64,000 bases of DNA from Arenibacter algicola (GTDB lineage: Bacteria; Bacteroidota; Bacteroidia; Flavobacteriales; Flavobacteriaceae), in the NCBI RefSeq assembly GCF_000733925.1, contig NZ_JPOO01000001.1, positions 1,736,001 through 1,800,000 on the forward strand. The letters run 5' to 3'. The notes under the pieces were generated by a model, which saw only the letters and a list, made by a program, of their open reading frames with translations, did not search any database and was not told where the DNA came from. The translations under genes were made by a program, and so were the position numbers. Positions 26,053-34,432 of this stretch are shown piece after piece. The stretch's first letter is position 1; every line of letters begins with the position of its first letter.

Positions 26053-27468
26053 ATGAAAAAGAAGGTAACAGCTGTATTTGATATTGGTAGAACCAACAAG
26101 AAATTCTTTCTATTCGATTCGGATTTTCAAGAGGTATATCGGGAGTATAGTCGTTTCGATGAAATTACGGACGAGGACGGATATCCTACCGAAAACCTGG
26201 AAGCCTTGGAGAAATGGGCCAAAGAAGTATTTGATAGGATGATGGAGTCGCCCGAATTTGAGATACGGGCCTTAAATTTTTCATGTTACGGGGCAAGTTT
26301 GGTGCACATAGACAAAAACGGGAAAGTTCTCACGCCACTCTACAACTATATGAAGCCGTTAAAATCCGAAGTATTTGATGCCTTCTATGACAAATATGGT
26401 CCCGAAAATGAGCTTTCCAGGTCAACGGGATCGCAGAAATTGGGCATGCTAAATACCGGGATGCATTTATTCTGGCTAAAATATACAAGACCGGAGGTAT
26501 ACAAAAAGATAAAATATTCGCTGCACCTGCCCCAATACCTTAGTTATTTGTTTACTGGAATAGCTGTAAGTGAATTTACCAGTATTGGATGCCACACCAT
26601 GCTGTGGGATTATGAAAAGAAGGATTATCATGACTGGGTGTTTAAGGAGGGAATAAATGAAAAATTGCCTCCTATTGCTTCCTCTAGGGAAACAACCCCC
26701 GTAAATTATAAGGGCAAGAATATTCAAATGGGAGTTGGTGTTCATGACAGTTCCTCAGCTCTTTTGCCATATATCCGAAGTATTAAAAAGCCTTTTTTGC
26801 TAATTTCCACAGGTACTTGGAGTATTTCCATTAACCCATTCAATAAAGGAATGTTGACCATGGAAGATATTGGTAACGGTTGTCTTTTTAATATGCGTAT
26901 AGATAGTAGCCCTGTAAAGGTCTCAACACTATTTTTAGGCAACGAATATAAACTTCAGATTAAGGAATTATCGGCCCATTTCAAGGTGCAGGAAGATTAT
27001 CACAGAACTGTGAAATTTAATCAGGACACTTTTTTTGAAATCAATAAAGACTTTGAGCACATGTTTAAATGGGCGAGTATTGTGTCCGAAAACATGCCTG
27101 AGGAGACCAAAATTCCCTACGATAAATTTGAACGCGCCTATCATCAGCTGATGTTGGAGCTGGTTCTGTTACAAGTAAAAAGTATAAGATCTGCCATCGG
27201 AAATGAAAATATTAAAAGACTTTATATAGATGGAGGCTTTAGTGATAACGAGGTGTATATACAACTACTATCAAGATATCTAGACAACATGAAGATCAGT
27301 ACTACGGACTCTTCTTTAGGTTCTGCCTTGGGAGCAGCCATAGTTATATCCGATGTGACTTTGGAACCGAAATTCCTAAAGAAAAACTATGCCTTAAAAA
27401 AGCATGTGCCGTTCATAATGCAAAAGTCAGGAACACTAAGAAATTCAGGCAATGATCAACTAACCTAA
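26053..27468 (+). CDS. rhaB: Rhamnulokinase (FGGY carbohydrate kinase)
   Basis: 471 aa, the usual length for FGGY kinases. The N-terminal actin-like domain starts AVFDIGRTNKKFFLFD (phosphate-1 loop). GVGVHDSSSALLPYI includes the catalytic-type Asp, ISTGTWSISINP is the ATP-binding segment, and LYIDGGFSDNEVYIQLLSRY plus SSLGSALGAAI form the C-terminal adenosine site. Its place between rhamnose isomerase and a permease, directly after the aldolase fusion, makes rhamnulose the likely substrate (rhamnulose to rhamnulose-1-phosphate with ATP). Sequence alone would only give an FGGY sugar kinase. Confidence 0.9.
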   Translation: MKKKVTAVFDIGRTNKKFFLFDSDFQEVYREYSRFDEITDEDGYPTENLEALEKWAKEVFDRMMESPEFEIRALNFSCYGASLVHIDKNGKVLTPLYNYMKPLKSEVFDAFYDKYGPENELSRSTGSQKLGMLNTGMHLFWLKYTRPEVYKKIKYSLHLPQYLSYLFTGIAVSEFTSIGCHTMLWDYEKKDYHDWVFKEGINEKLPPIASSRETTPVNYKGKNIQMGVGVHDSSSALLPYIRSIKKPFLLISTGTWSISINPFNKGMLTMEDIGNGCLFNMRIDSSPVKVSTLFLGNEYKLQIKELSAHFKVQEDYHRTVKFNQDTFFEINKDFEHMFKWASIVSENMPEETKIPYDKFERAYHQLMLELVLLQVKSIRSAIGNENIKRLYIDGGFSDNEVYIQLLSRYLDNMKISTTDSSLGSALGAAIVISDVTLEPKFLKKNYALKKHVPFIMQKSGTLRNSGNDQLT

Positions 27469-27535
27469 CTTTAAATCTTTAGAAGATTGAATTAAATTTA
27501 ATCGCACACCTAACTAAAAATAATAACCAACCAAT

Positions 27536-28942
27536 ATGAGCCAATTTAACATAGAAGAAGAAATAGAGGAAATAGCAGGGGGAGAATTTGAACGTGTACC
27601 CGTACCCACCTCCAAACTGAAAAGTTGGAAGAGTTTTCTTGGGATGTACGCCGGGGAACATGCCGCAGGAACCGAATTTGTAATAGGACCACTGTTCCTG
27701 ACAACTGGGGTAAGTGCCTTCGATCTTATTATAGGACTTCTGTTGGGCAACCTTTTGGCCGTACTCAGCTGGCGATTCCTGACAGCCGAAATTGCCGTAA
27801 AATACAGATTGACCTTGTACTACCAACTGGAAAAAATCTGCGGAAAAAATCTGGTTACCGGTTATAATTTGGCCAATGGGTTACTTTTCTGTTTTCTGGC
27901 AGGTGCCATGATCACGGTTTCGGCCACAGCAGTGGGAATTCCCTTCAATATGGAAATGCCCAAGCTTACGGATACCATGCCCAATGGAATGACATGGGTT
28001 ATAATTGTTATCGCCCTCGGTGCGGTGATCTCTTTGATAGCCTCTAAAGGATACGACACCGTGTCCAAAGCTGCAAATTGGATGTCTCCGGTTATAGTAT
28101 TGGCATTTTTGGCATGTGGGATTGTGGCCTTAAGTCAGTTGGGGGTAGGCAGTCTATCGGAATTTTGGAATATATGGGGCGAAGGTTCAGAACCTTTTCC
28201 TGGACAGATAAAATATACCTTCTGGCATGTGGTTATTTGGTCTTGGTTCGCCAATGCGGCCATGCACGTAGGAATGTCCGATCTATCGGTATTCCGTTTT
28301 GCGAAAAAGGCAAGCAGTGGATGGACAACCGCAGCAGGTATGTACGTAGGACATTATATGGCATGGATAGCGGCAGCGCTATTATATGCTGTATATTTAA
28401 AATCGCCCGAAGCCCAAGGACTGCTTTCTAATGGGGAGGCACCTACAGTAGCCCCTGGGCCTTTGGCCTACAATGCTATAGGCGTATTGGGAATAATTGC
28501 CGTGGTCTTGGCCGGGTGGACCACAGCCAACCCTACAATATATAGAGCGGGTCTAGCCTTTCAGGCCATAGTACCCAAATTATCCACTTTTTGGGTAACA
28601 ATAATTGCCGGGACATTGGCCACCGTAGCTGGTCTTTTTCCAGCCTTTGCCATGAAATTGTTGGATTTTGTAGCCCTTTACGGGTTTATCTTGGCGCCTT
28701 TCGGTGCTATTATCGTGTTCGAGCATTTTTTCCACAAACAGGCTGGCATCGTTAAGAATTTTGCCGAAGTGGCAAATCTAAAATTTAATAAGGCCGTATT
28801 TTTTGCATGGGCAATAAGCTTTGGTCTTTTTTATTTTATATCTGTCCAGTTCGATGTGTTTCTATCCTTTGTAACCTTACCGGCATGGCTACTGTGTGGT
28901 GTCCTGTTTTTGGTATTTAGCAAAAGGATACAAAAGGGTTGA
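27536..28942 (+). CDS. NCS1-type (purine-cytosine permease-like) membrane transporter
   Basis: 468 aa with about 12 transmembrane helices after a 40-residue acidic, cytoplasmic-looking N-terminus. KSFLGMYAGEHAAGTEFVIG, GLLLGNLLAVLSWRFLTAEI, LYYQLEKICG and AGWTTANPTIYRAGLAFQAI (the latter like the NCS1 helix-8 region) support assignment to the nucleobase:cation symporter-1 family. NCS1 proteins normally carry nucleobases, hydantoins or vitamins. Here it is the fourth gene of the rhamnose operon (67 bp after the kinase) and no RhaT or MFS sugar transporter is present, so it is the candidate inner-membrane carrier for L-rhamnose or a rhamnose derivative. That role is inferred from position only. 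Confidence 0.85.
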   Translation: MSQFNIEEEIEEIAGGEFERVPVPTSKLKSWKSFLGMYAGEHAAGTEFVIGPLFLTTGVSAFDLIIGLLLGNLLAVLSWRFLTAEIAVKYRLTLYYQLEKICGKNLVTGYNLANGLLFCFLAGAMITVSATAVGIPFNMEMPKLTDTMPNGMTWVIIVIALGAVISLIASKGYDTVSKAANWMSPVIVLAFLACGIVALSQLGVGSLSEFWNIWGEGSEPFPGQIKYTFWHVVIWSWFANAAMHVGMSDLSVFRFAKKASSGWTTAAGMYVGHYMAWIAAALLYAVYLKSPEAQGLLSNGEAPTVAPGPLAYNAIGVLGIIAVVLAGWTTANPTIYRAGLAFQAIVPKLSTFWVTIIAGTLATVAGLFPAFAMKLLDFVALYGFILAPFGAIIVFEHFFHKQAGIVKNFAEVANLKFNKAVFFAWAISFGLFYFISVQFDVFLSFVTLPAWLLCGVLFLVFSKRIQKG

Positions 28943-28948
28943 AATAAT

Positions 28949-28989
28949 GCTATAGGTTAAGTGTGTTAACCCACACCTTAACCTATAGC
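28949..28989. terminator. Bidirectional terminator between rhamnose operon and DUF2807 gene
   Basis: GCTATAGGTTAAG-TGTG (28949-28965) pairs with CACAC-CTTAACCTATAGC (28972-28989) with one bulged base and a short loop. It lies between two convergent genes, 7 bp after the permease stop codon, and can serve both strands. Confidence 0.65.
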
Positions 28990-28993
28990 TGTT

Positions 28994-29716
28994 CTATAGT
29001 TTTTTGATGATTTCAGAAGCTCCGGATAGTTTGCTTTTGATAATGATGGGACTTCCTTTGTATCTCAATTTGCTGGCACCGGAGGCGTCGATATCTATGG
29101 TTTCGGTAACCGAAAGATAGGCATCACTTGCTCCGGACAATCGGATATCCAATGCCTTGACCGATAAATCGTAATTCTTTAGAGTACTTGCCCCTGATAG
29201 GGAAGCGTCCAATTTGTCTACTTGTCCAAAAAGATCTACATAGGCAGCCCCACTTGCTTCCAGTTCCAACTGCTGTATATCCAATTCCCCCGTAAATTCG
29301 GAAGCCCCTGATAATTCAATGAAGACGTCGGACGCCACCAGTTCAGATTCCAGACTTAGCTTGGAAGCACCTGACAAACCAAAATCGGTAATGCTTTTGG
29401 TGACAATGTACACATTCAGGGTAGGGTTTCCCCTTATGCTTGTATGGTTCTTTAACCTGATACGCAGGGTACCGTCCGTCATTTCAACAATGACCTTATC
29501 ATGTAGATTCTCATTTGCCTCAATTTCTATCTTTTCTTCCGTATCCGAAAATCGGACATAAGTGCTGAAGGGATCCGAGATTTTTAAAGCAGAATACCCG
29601 GTAAAACTTACTTCCCTAGTGGTAATATCTCCCCTTGGCCTAATTATTTCATGATCACAGGATGAAATAAGAACACATAATATAATAAGACCGATGCCAA
29701 TAGATTTTGTTTTCAT
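28994..29716 (-). CDS. DUF2807 (head-GIN) lipoprotein, SGAS-repeat type
   Basis: 240 aa. The lipobox VLISSC puts the lipid anchor at Cys20. The mature part is one DUF2807 domain, a right-handed beta-solenoid built on repeats ending in SGAS: LSGASKLSLESE, LSGASEFTGELD, ASGAAYVDLFG, LSGASTLKNYD, LSGASDAYLSV, ASGASKLRYKG and LSGASEIIKKL. These proteins are exported and surface- or periplasm-anchored in Bacteroidetes; no biochemical function is established. A paralogue of identical length is at 56529-57251. It converges on the rhamnose operon and shows no link to it. Confidence 0.88.
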   Translation of the reverse strand: MKTKSIGIGLIILCVLISSCDHEIIRPRGDITTREVSFTGYSALKISDPFSTYVRFSDTEEKIEIEANENLHDKVIVEMTDGTLRIRLKNHTSIRGNPTLNVYIVTKSITDFGLSGASKLSLESELVASDVFIELSGASEFTGELDIQQLELEASGAAYVDLFGQVDKLDASLSGASTLKNYDLSVKALDIRLSGASDAYLSVTETIDIDASGASKLRYKGSPIIIKSKLSGASEIIKKL

Positions 29717-29941
29717 GTACTCAAGATTTTATGATTGATGTTCTAAAGACAAACAAGAAGTTGAAAGGTTGCATTTTTTTAAGGATTATTTTTTTAGAAA
29801 GAGATATCCCCTTTTTGGTATTAATGAAATCCTCAATTTTGGCCTACTTTTATTATTTGCAAAATGTGGGTTATCTTGCAGACAGCAATTAAAAAACCAT
29901 GGATTAAAATATTTTAGGACAGATTATTAAAAGATAAATAA

Positions 29942-30433
29942 ATGGAAATCAGGGTAGTGTTAAAAGTAGCTTTCATAGGTTTATTATTCACTTGTAATTC
30001 GTTTGCACAGAATAGAATAACTGAGCTGAACGCATATTGGAATGTAGTAAAGGAAAAAGTGGAAGCCGGGGATGTTATGGGATATGGGGCAACATTCCAT
30101 GAAGATGGGATTTTGGTTTCGGATAGGGGCAAGGTCTGTTATTCTTTAAAGGAGGCATTGGAAAAGTGGAAGGACGGACTGGAAAAAACAAATAAGGGAA
30201 TAACTAAAGTAGAATTGGATTTTCGGTTTTCGGAGCGGACAGGGGATATTACCACTGCTTTTGAAAGGGGCATATTTAGGCATGATCTATTGGATGAAAA
30301 TGGAGAACGTACGGAAAGGTTCATACATTTCGATGCCCTATTGACAAAAAAGAATGGAAAATGGCAGCTAATGCTGGAGCATCAAAAATTACCTGCAAGC
30401 AAAGAAGAATGGCTTAGCATGGCTAAAATGTGA
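29942..30433 (+). CDS. Secreted SnoaL/NTF2-like (DUF4440-type) protein
   Basis: 163 aa. A signal peptide (FIGLLFTCNSFAQ) is followed by an alpha+beta cone typical of the NTF2-like superfamily: ELNAYWNVVKEKVEAGDVMG, YGATFHEDGILVSDRGK, EALEKWKDGL, then strands ending KKNGKWQLMLEHQKLP, the usual DUF4440 closing strand. Likely periplasmic; ligand or enzymatic role unknown. Single gene with its own terminator downstream. Confidence 0.7.
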   Translation: MEIRVVLKVAFIGLLFTCNSFAQNRITELNAYWNVVKEKVEAGDVMGYGATFHEDGILVSDRGKVCYSLKEALEKWKDGLEKTNKGITKVELDFRFSERTGDITTAFERGIFRHDLLDENGERTERFIHFDALLTKKNGKWQLMLEHQKLPASKEEWLSMAKM

Positions 30434-30610
30434 TAGTGAATTTACCTATGTATTCTTTCTTTTGTAATAGGTTGTCAATAGGTTAGGTGTCTGGGAAGGT
30501 ATCTTAAGGAAAGTGTTTTAATAACTATAAATTCCACCATGAAATATCGGTCATTTTTGCCAGCTTAAAAAGTTTGGTAGGTATGGTTTGTTTGGTGTAA
30601 CAAGAATAAA

Positions 30611-30643
30611 AGTGGCTGTCTAAAAAGGCAGTCGCTTTTTTTT
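30611..30643 (+). terminator. Rho-independent terminator after the NTF2-like gene
   Basis: An 11-bp RNA stem with three G-U pairs (30611-30621 with 30626-30636), a 4-nt A loop, and a run of eight T. Confidence 0.75.
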
Positions 30644-30678
30644 GTTTTGGATTTTAATAAAGTTGAAAGGCATACTGA

Positions 30679-32130
30679 TTACTTGTTCTCCCTTTCTGTA
30701 GCCTCATAAGATTCGTGTCCGGTGGAACCATTCCCCAGGATATGATGCCTGTTCATGGGCACTTGAATTCTGTGCTTCCCAATTACTTCCGCATATTCCG
30801 GCTTGCCTATAACGTTATACCATTCTTGGGGGTCGTTTTTATGGTCGTAAAACTCCTCGGATCCATCGTTGTACTGTATATAACGATACTGCTCCGATAC
30901 GATGGAATAGTTGCCCGGTCCAAAACAGGTTCTGGCATAATGGGGCCATTCGGCGTCCATATTTTTTAAAAGGGGCACTAGGGAATTACCCTCGTGTTTT
31001 GGATCGGGTTTTAGATTGCATAATTCCAGCAGGGTAGGGTAGATGTCCAGTAATTGTACGGGCTTATGAATAACTTGTCCTTTAGGAATATCGGGACCCA
31101 TAATGATCATTGGTACTCGCGCCCCATCTTCCCATAGGCTACGTTTGGCAAAGCGTTCTTTTTCGCCCAAATGAAATCCGTGGTCACTGAACAATACAAC
31201 ATAGGTGTTGTCTCCATAAGCTCCCTCGTCCAATGCATCCAGCACTCGCCCTACCTGATCATCCACAAAACTTACACAGGCCAAATAGGACTGTACCAAA
31301 GGTTTCCACTGCTCATTTTCCGTTACCCATTCAAAAGTTGGCGATACATGTTTCAAGCGGCTGAGATCCGTGCCGTATGGCGAAATATCATCTAGGTCTC
31401 CGGTTATTGTTTTCGGCAGTTGTAAAGATTTCAAGGGATACATATCGAACCACTTTTGGGGGGCAAATTGCGGCACATGTGGCCGGTAGAATCCTACGCC
31501 CATCCAGAAGGGCTGGTCCAGCTTTTCTGTCAATTTTTGCGCTGCCCAACTCGCAATTTGATAATCGGGCATCTGATCATCACGTTCTGGATAAACGCCC
31601 CAATCCCATAAAGGATGTCCAGGATAAGTGCTTATCTTTTGTTCTGGCATGGGACCAAAGCCTCCAAACTGCCCTGCATAATTTGGAATATGGGTTTCGT
31701 TGATTCCTTTTCCATTATGGAAGATCTTTCCAGCTGCAGAGACATTATAACCTTCTTTCTGAAACCGCTTGGGCATTACTATATTTCTGCTCGCCACAGG
31801 GGATTCTACGATATCAGGATTTAAAAAGTAAATACCAGAGGTGCTGGGATATAGGGAGGTCATGACACTTGCCCTACTGGGATTGCATACGGGAGCCTGA
31901 CAGTGCGCATTGCTAAAAAGAACGCCACGTTGCGCCAGTCGGTCCATATGGGGTGTTTTGGCCTGGGGATGCCCCCCTAAAACTCCTATCCAATCGTTAA
32001 GGTCGTCTATGGCGATAAATAAAACGTTGGGTTTGTCCTTCTTTTTAGGTTCAGTTCTGGCATTTTTATATCCAAAGGAAGTGGTTAGGATAATACCAAG
32101 TATTAGAAAGATATAGTTGCTTATTTTCAT
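30679..32130 (-). CDS. Sulfatase (iduronate-2-sulfatase-like S1 group)
   Basis: 483 aa. A hydrophobic N-terminus (FLILGIILTTSFG) acts as a signal. The catalytic domain starts NVLFIAIDDLNDWIGVLGGH (metal Asps 42-43), with signature CNPSRASVMTS (formylglycine precursor Cys82). AAGKIFHNGKG, VGFYRPHVPQFAP, FSDHGFHLGEKERFAKRSLW and EDGARVPMII are typical of the iduronate-2-sulfatase-like subgroup. It ends with EFYDHKNDPQEWYNV. It should desulfate a uronate- or rhamnose-linked sulfate in the glycan; the exact position is unknown. It is divergent from the mutarotase gene, and the intergenic region has an operator oriented toward each gene, placing it in the same regulon as the SusCD locus. Confidence 0.93.
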   Translation of the reverse strand: MKISNYIFLILGIILTTSFGYKNARTEPKKKDKPNVLFIAIDDLNDWIGVLGGHPQAKTPHMDRLAQRGVLFSNAHCQAPVCNPSRASVMTSLYPSTSGIYFLNPDIVESPVASRNIVMPKRFQKEGYNVSAAGKIFHNGKGINETHIPNYAGQFGGFGPMPEQKISTYPGHPLWDWGVYPERDDQMPDYQIASWAAQKLTEKLDQPFWMGVGFYRPHVPQFAPQKWFDMYPLKSLQLPKTITGDLDDISPYGTDLSRLKHVSPTFEWVTENEQWKPLVQSYLACVSFVDDQVGRVLDALDEGAYGDNTYVVLFSDHGFHLGEKERFAKRSLWEDGARVPMIIMGPDIPKGQVIHKPVQLLDIYPTLLELCNLKPDPKHEGNSLVPLLKNMDAEWPHYARTCFGPGNYSIVSEQYRYIQYNDGSEEFYDHKNDPQEWYNVIGKPEYAEVIGKHRIQVPMNRHHILGNGSTGHESYEATERENK

Positions 32131-32455
32131 AATTATGAATCTTATTTAAAGGACACTCCCGTTATTGTTCTTAAAGCTAAGACATTTTAAGATGTTAATC
32201 TTCCAACTCCACTTAGCCTATAGTTTTCTTATAAATATTGAACCTTTCAATTTTTCGTTGGGTTATTGATTATATTGGAATGAAAGGCTTCAATTCATGG
32301 ACTGTGATTACACTATGTTTCAGAATTTTGTCAATTGTATTATAGTCATTTTCAAAGTTAATTCTGCCCAGTTTTTTTGGAAACTGCAATCCGAAAGTCC
32401 ATGCAGACCGTTTTAAAACTGGTAAACAAGTCTAACAAATATTGTTCTCGAAAGC

Positions 32456-32471
32456 ATCCTGTACTATGCTG
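32456..32471 (-). promoter_or_regulatory. Predicted GntR operator, site 5
   Basis: CAGCATAGTACAGGAT on the minus strand, identical to site 3. Oriented toward the fourth sulfatase gene but 326 bp from its start codon. Confidence 0.6.
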
Positions 32472-32507
32472 TTTTACAGGGCATATATCACTTATTTGAA
32501 GCTAAAG

Positions 32508-32523
32508 CAGTACTGTGCAGGAT
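32508..32523 (+). promoter_or_regulatory. Predicted GntR operator, site 6
   Basis: CAGTACTGTGCAGGAT, 90 bp upstream of the mutarotase start and in the same orientation. The core CAGTAC-T-GTGCAG is an imperfect palindrome. Confidence 0.6.
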
Positions 32524-32612
32524 ACATAAATTTACCTCAAGGTTTAAATTTGTCAAAATAAATACCTGTATGGATTTAAATTGATTGCACTAACTCCTAT
32601 AAGAAAATAAAA

Positions 32613-32927
32613 ATGATACGAAAAGCATTTAAAATGAAGGTCTATCCCAATAGCATAGAAGAATATGCCCAAAGACACAACCCAATATGGAAGGAGTTGG
32701 AAGAGGTGTTAAAAAAGCATGGGGTTCATAATTACAGCATTTTTCTGGACCGTGAAACCCATATTTTGTTTGGTTATGCAGAACTGGAGTCCGAAGAAAA
32801 ATGGAACACCATTGCCGACACCCAAATCTGTAAGGATTGGTGGGTGCATATGGCAGGCCTCATGGAGACCAATGAAAATAATAGTCCGGTTTCGACAGAT
32901 TTAGAGCAGGTCTTTTATTTAAAATAA
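32613..32927 (+). CDS. rhaM: L-rhamnose mutarotase
   Basis: 104 aa, the normal RhaM length (dimeric alpha+beta barrel). Conserved features are RKAFKMKVYPNSIEEYAQRH, NPIWKEL, the active-site-type His/Tyr in VHNYSIFLDRETHILFGYAE, and KDWWVHMAGLM. It interconverts alpha and beta anomers of L-rhamnose, feeding the isomerase. It has its own predicted operator and lies about 3.7 kb downstream of the catabolic operon. The cytosolic location fits the lack of a signal peptide. Confidence 0.92.
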   Translation: MIRKAFKMKVYPNSIEEYAQRHNPIWKELEEVLKKHGVHNYSIFLDRETHILFGYAELESEEKWNTIADTQICKDWWVHMAGLMETNENNSPVSTDLEQVFYLK

Positions 32928-32957
32928 AGTTTAAAAGATCAATCAAGTAAGTAATGC

Positions 32958-32988
32958 TTTGATAGCGTTAAAAAAGTCACTACCTTAA
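32958..32988 (+). promoter_or_regulatory. Candidate flavobacterial promoter for fbp
   Basis: TTTG (32958-32961), 19 bp, then TACCTTAA (32981-32988), close to the Bacteroidetes TTTG/TAnnTTTG pattern, about 160 bp upstream of the fructose-bisphosphatase gene. Confidence 0.4.
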
Positions 32989-33149
32989 TGTTTAACAAGA
33001 ATCAACTCTAAATGTTGTAGAAGCAATTAAGAAGATTTTAGCTGTCATAGCCTGTGGTAAAAATTAGGGCTTCCTGGTCAATAAAAGGGAATATTACCTT
33101 CTACACCATTAAAAAAAAATACTAATTCTAGAGCATTAAATATTATCCT

Positions 33150-34163
33150 ATGACCAACACAAATCAAAAAAGGACCCTTGGCGAGTTTATTTTTGACAAT
33201 CAATCCTCCTTTCCATATTCCACCGGGGAATTGTCAAAACTGATAAATGCCATACGGCTTGCTGCCAAAATTACCAACCATGAAGTAAACAAAGCCGGCC
33301 TAGTGGATATTTTGGGTGATGCCGGTAATACCAATGTTCAAGGGGAAGACCAACAAAAGTTGGATGTCTATGCCAATGATAAGTTTATACAAACTCTAAT
33401 ACAGCGTGGTATTGTATGTGGTATTGCCTCTGAGGAGGAGGAGGATTTCATTGCCGTAAACAGTATAGACGGTAACAATAACAATAAGTACGTTGTGCTC
33501 ATCGACCCCTTGGACGGGTCTTCCAATATTGATGTAAATGCCTCGGTAGGTACCATATTTTCAATTTACAGAAGGGTATCCCCATTGGGAAGTCCAGTGG
33601 AGCTAAAGGATTTTTTACAACCAGGAAGGAACCAGGTAGCTGCGGGCTATGTTATGTACGGTACTTCCACTATGTTGGTATTTACAACAGGTAATGGTGT
33701 AAACGGCTTTACCTTAAACCCCGCTCTTGGCACCTTTTATCATTCCCATCCCAATATGCAATTCCCGGAAACCGGCAGGATCTATTCCGTTAACGAGGGC
33801 AACTATGTTCATTTTTCCAAGGGGGTTAAGGCTTACATAAAGTATTGCCAAAAAGAGGAGGGGGACAGGCCTTACACTTCAAGGTATATAGGTGCAATGG
33901 TAGCCGATTTCCATAGAAATTTAATAAAGGGCGGTATTTATATGTATCCAAGGATAGGACCTAAGCAAAATGGTAAATTACGTCTTACCTACGAATGTAA
34001 TCCTATAGCTTTTCTAACCGAGCAAGCCAAGGGCAAGGCCACTACGGGGACTAAAAGAATTATGGATATAGAACCTACGGAACTGCACCAAAGGGAGGCA
34101 ATTTTTTGCGGAAGCATTAAAATGGTCGAGAAATTGGAGGAGTTTATTTTGAATGAGGACTAA
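33150..34163 (+). CDS. fbp: Class 1 fructose-1,6-bisphosphatase
   Basis: 337 aa, the standard class 1 length. The metal site is IDPLDGSSNIDVNASVGTIF, preceded by the acidic GIASEEEEDF. MYGTSTMLVFTTGNGVNGFT, RYIGAMVADFHRNLIKGGIY and PKQNGKLRLTYECNPIAFL carry the substrate-binding residues; the protein ends with FCGSIKMVEKLEEFI. It dephosphorylates fructose-1,6-bisphosphate in gluconeogenesis. The link to rhamnose is plausible because rhamnose breakdown delivers DHAP, but no regulon operator is seen; a weak look-alike at 33042-33054 was rejected. Single-gene unit. Confidence 0.96.
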   Translation: MTNTNQKRTLGEFIFDNQSSFPYSTGELSKLINAIRLAAKITNHEVNKAGLVDILGDAGNTNVQGEDQQKLDVYANDKFIQTLIQRGIVCGIASEEEEDFIAVNSIDGNNNNKYVVLIDPLDGSSNIDVNASVGTIFSIYRRVSPLGSPVELKDFLQPGRNQVAAGYVMYGTSTMLVFTTGNGVNGFTLNPALGTFYHSHPNMQFPETGRIYSVNEGNYVHFSKGVKAYIKYCQKEEGDRPYTSRYIGAMVADFHRNLIKGGIYMYPRIGPKQNGKLRLTYECNPIAFLTEQAKGKATTGTKRIMDIEPTELHQREAIFCGSIKMVEKLEEFILNED

Positions 34164-34432
34164 GGGTTGAGTCAATTTTTTTTATAGTATTATTTTGTCT
34201 TTGATTTGGTTTTGGGCCTGACCAATATATCCAAAGAAGAATAAAATTTGAAGACCCTCTATATATAAAACTTTATAGAACCCAACATATCTTGCTTTGG
34301 ATTGAATTTTTTCCTGCCAAAAAATCAACTTGAGCTATTTGTGATACGCATATGCATCAAAAAGCCTTCCTTAACTTAAAAGATTTGCTAACTTAGGGGT
34401 TTGTTCAAATTAATTAGATAATAATAGTAAAA

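Larger units (their letters stand above)
32131..32612. other. 482-bp divergent promoter region
   Basis: Two operator copies face away from each other at 32456-32471 (toward the sulfatase) and 32508-32523 (toward the mutarotase), 36 bp apart. The remaining AT-rich leader of the sulfatase (about 325 bp) has no ORF or recognised structure. Confidence 0.55.

Noticed and set aside
33042..33054. Possible seventh operator upstream of fbp
   Set aside because: Only about 10 of 13 core positions fit and the GGAT extension is missing, so it is probably chance.
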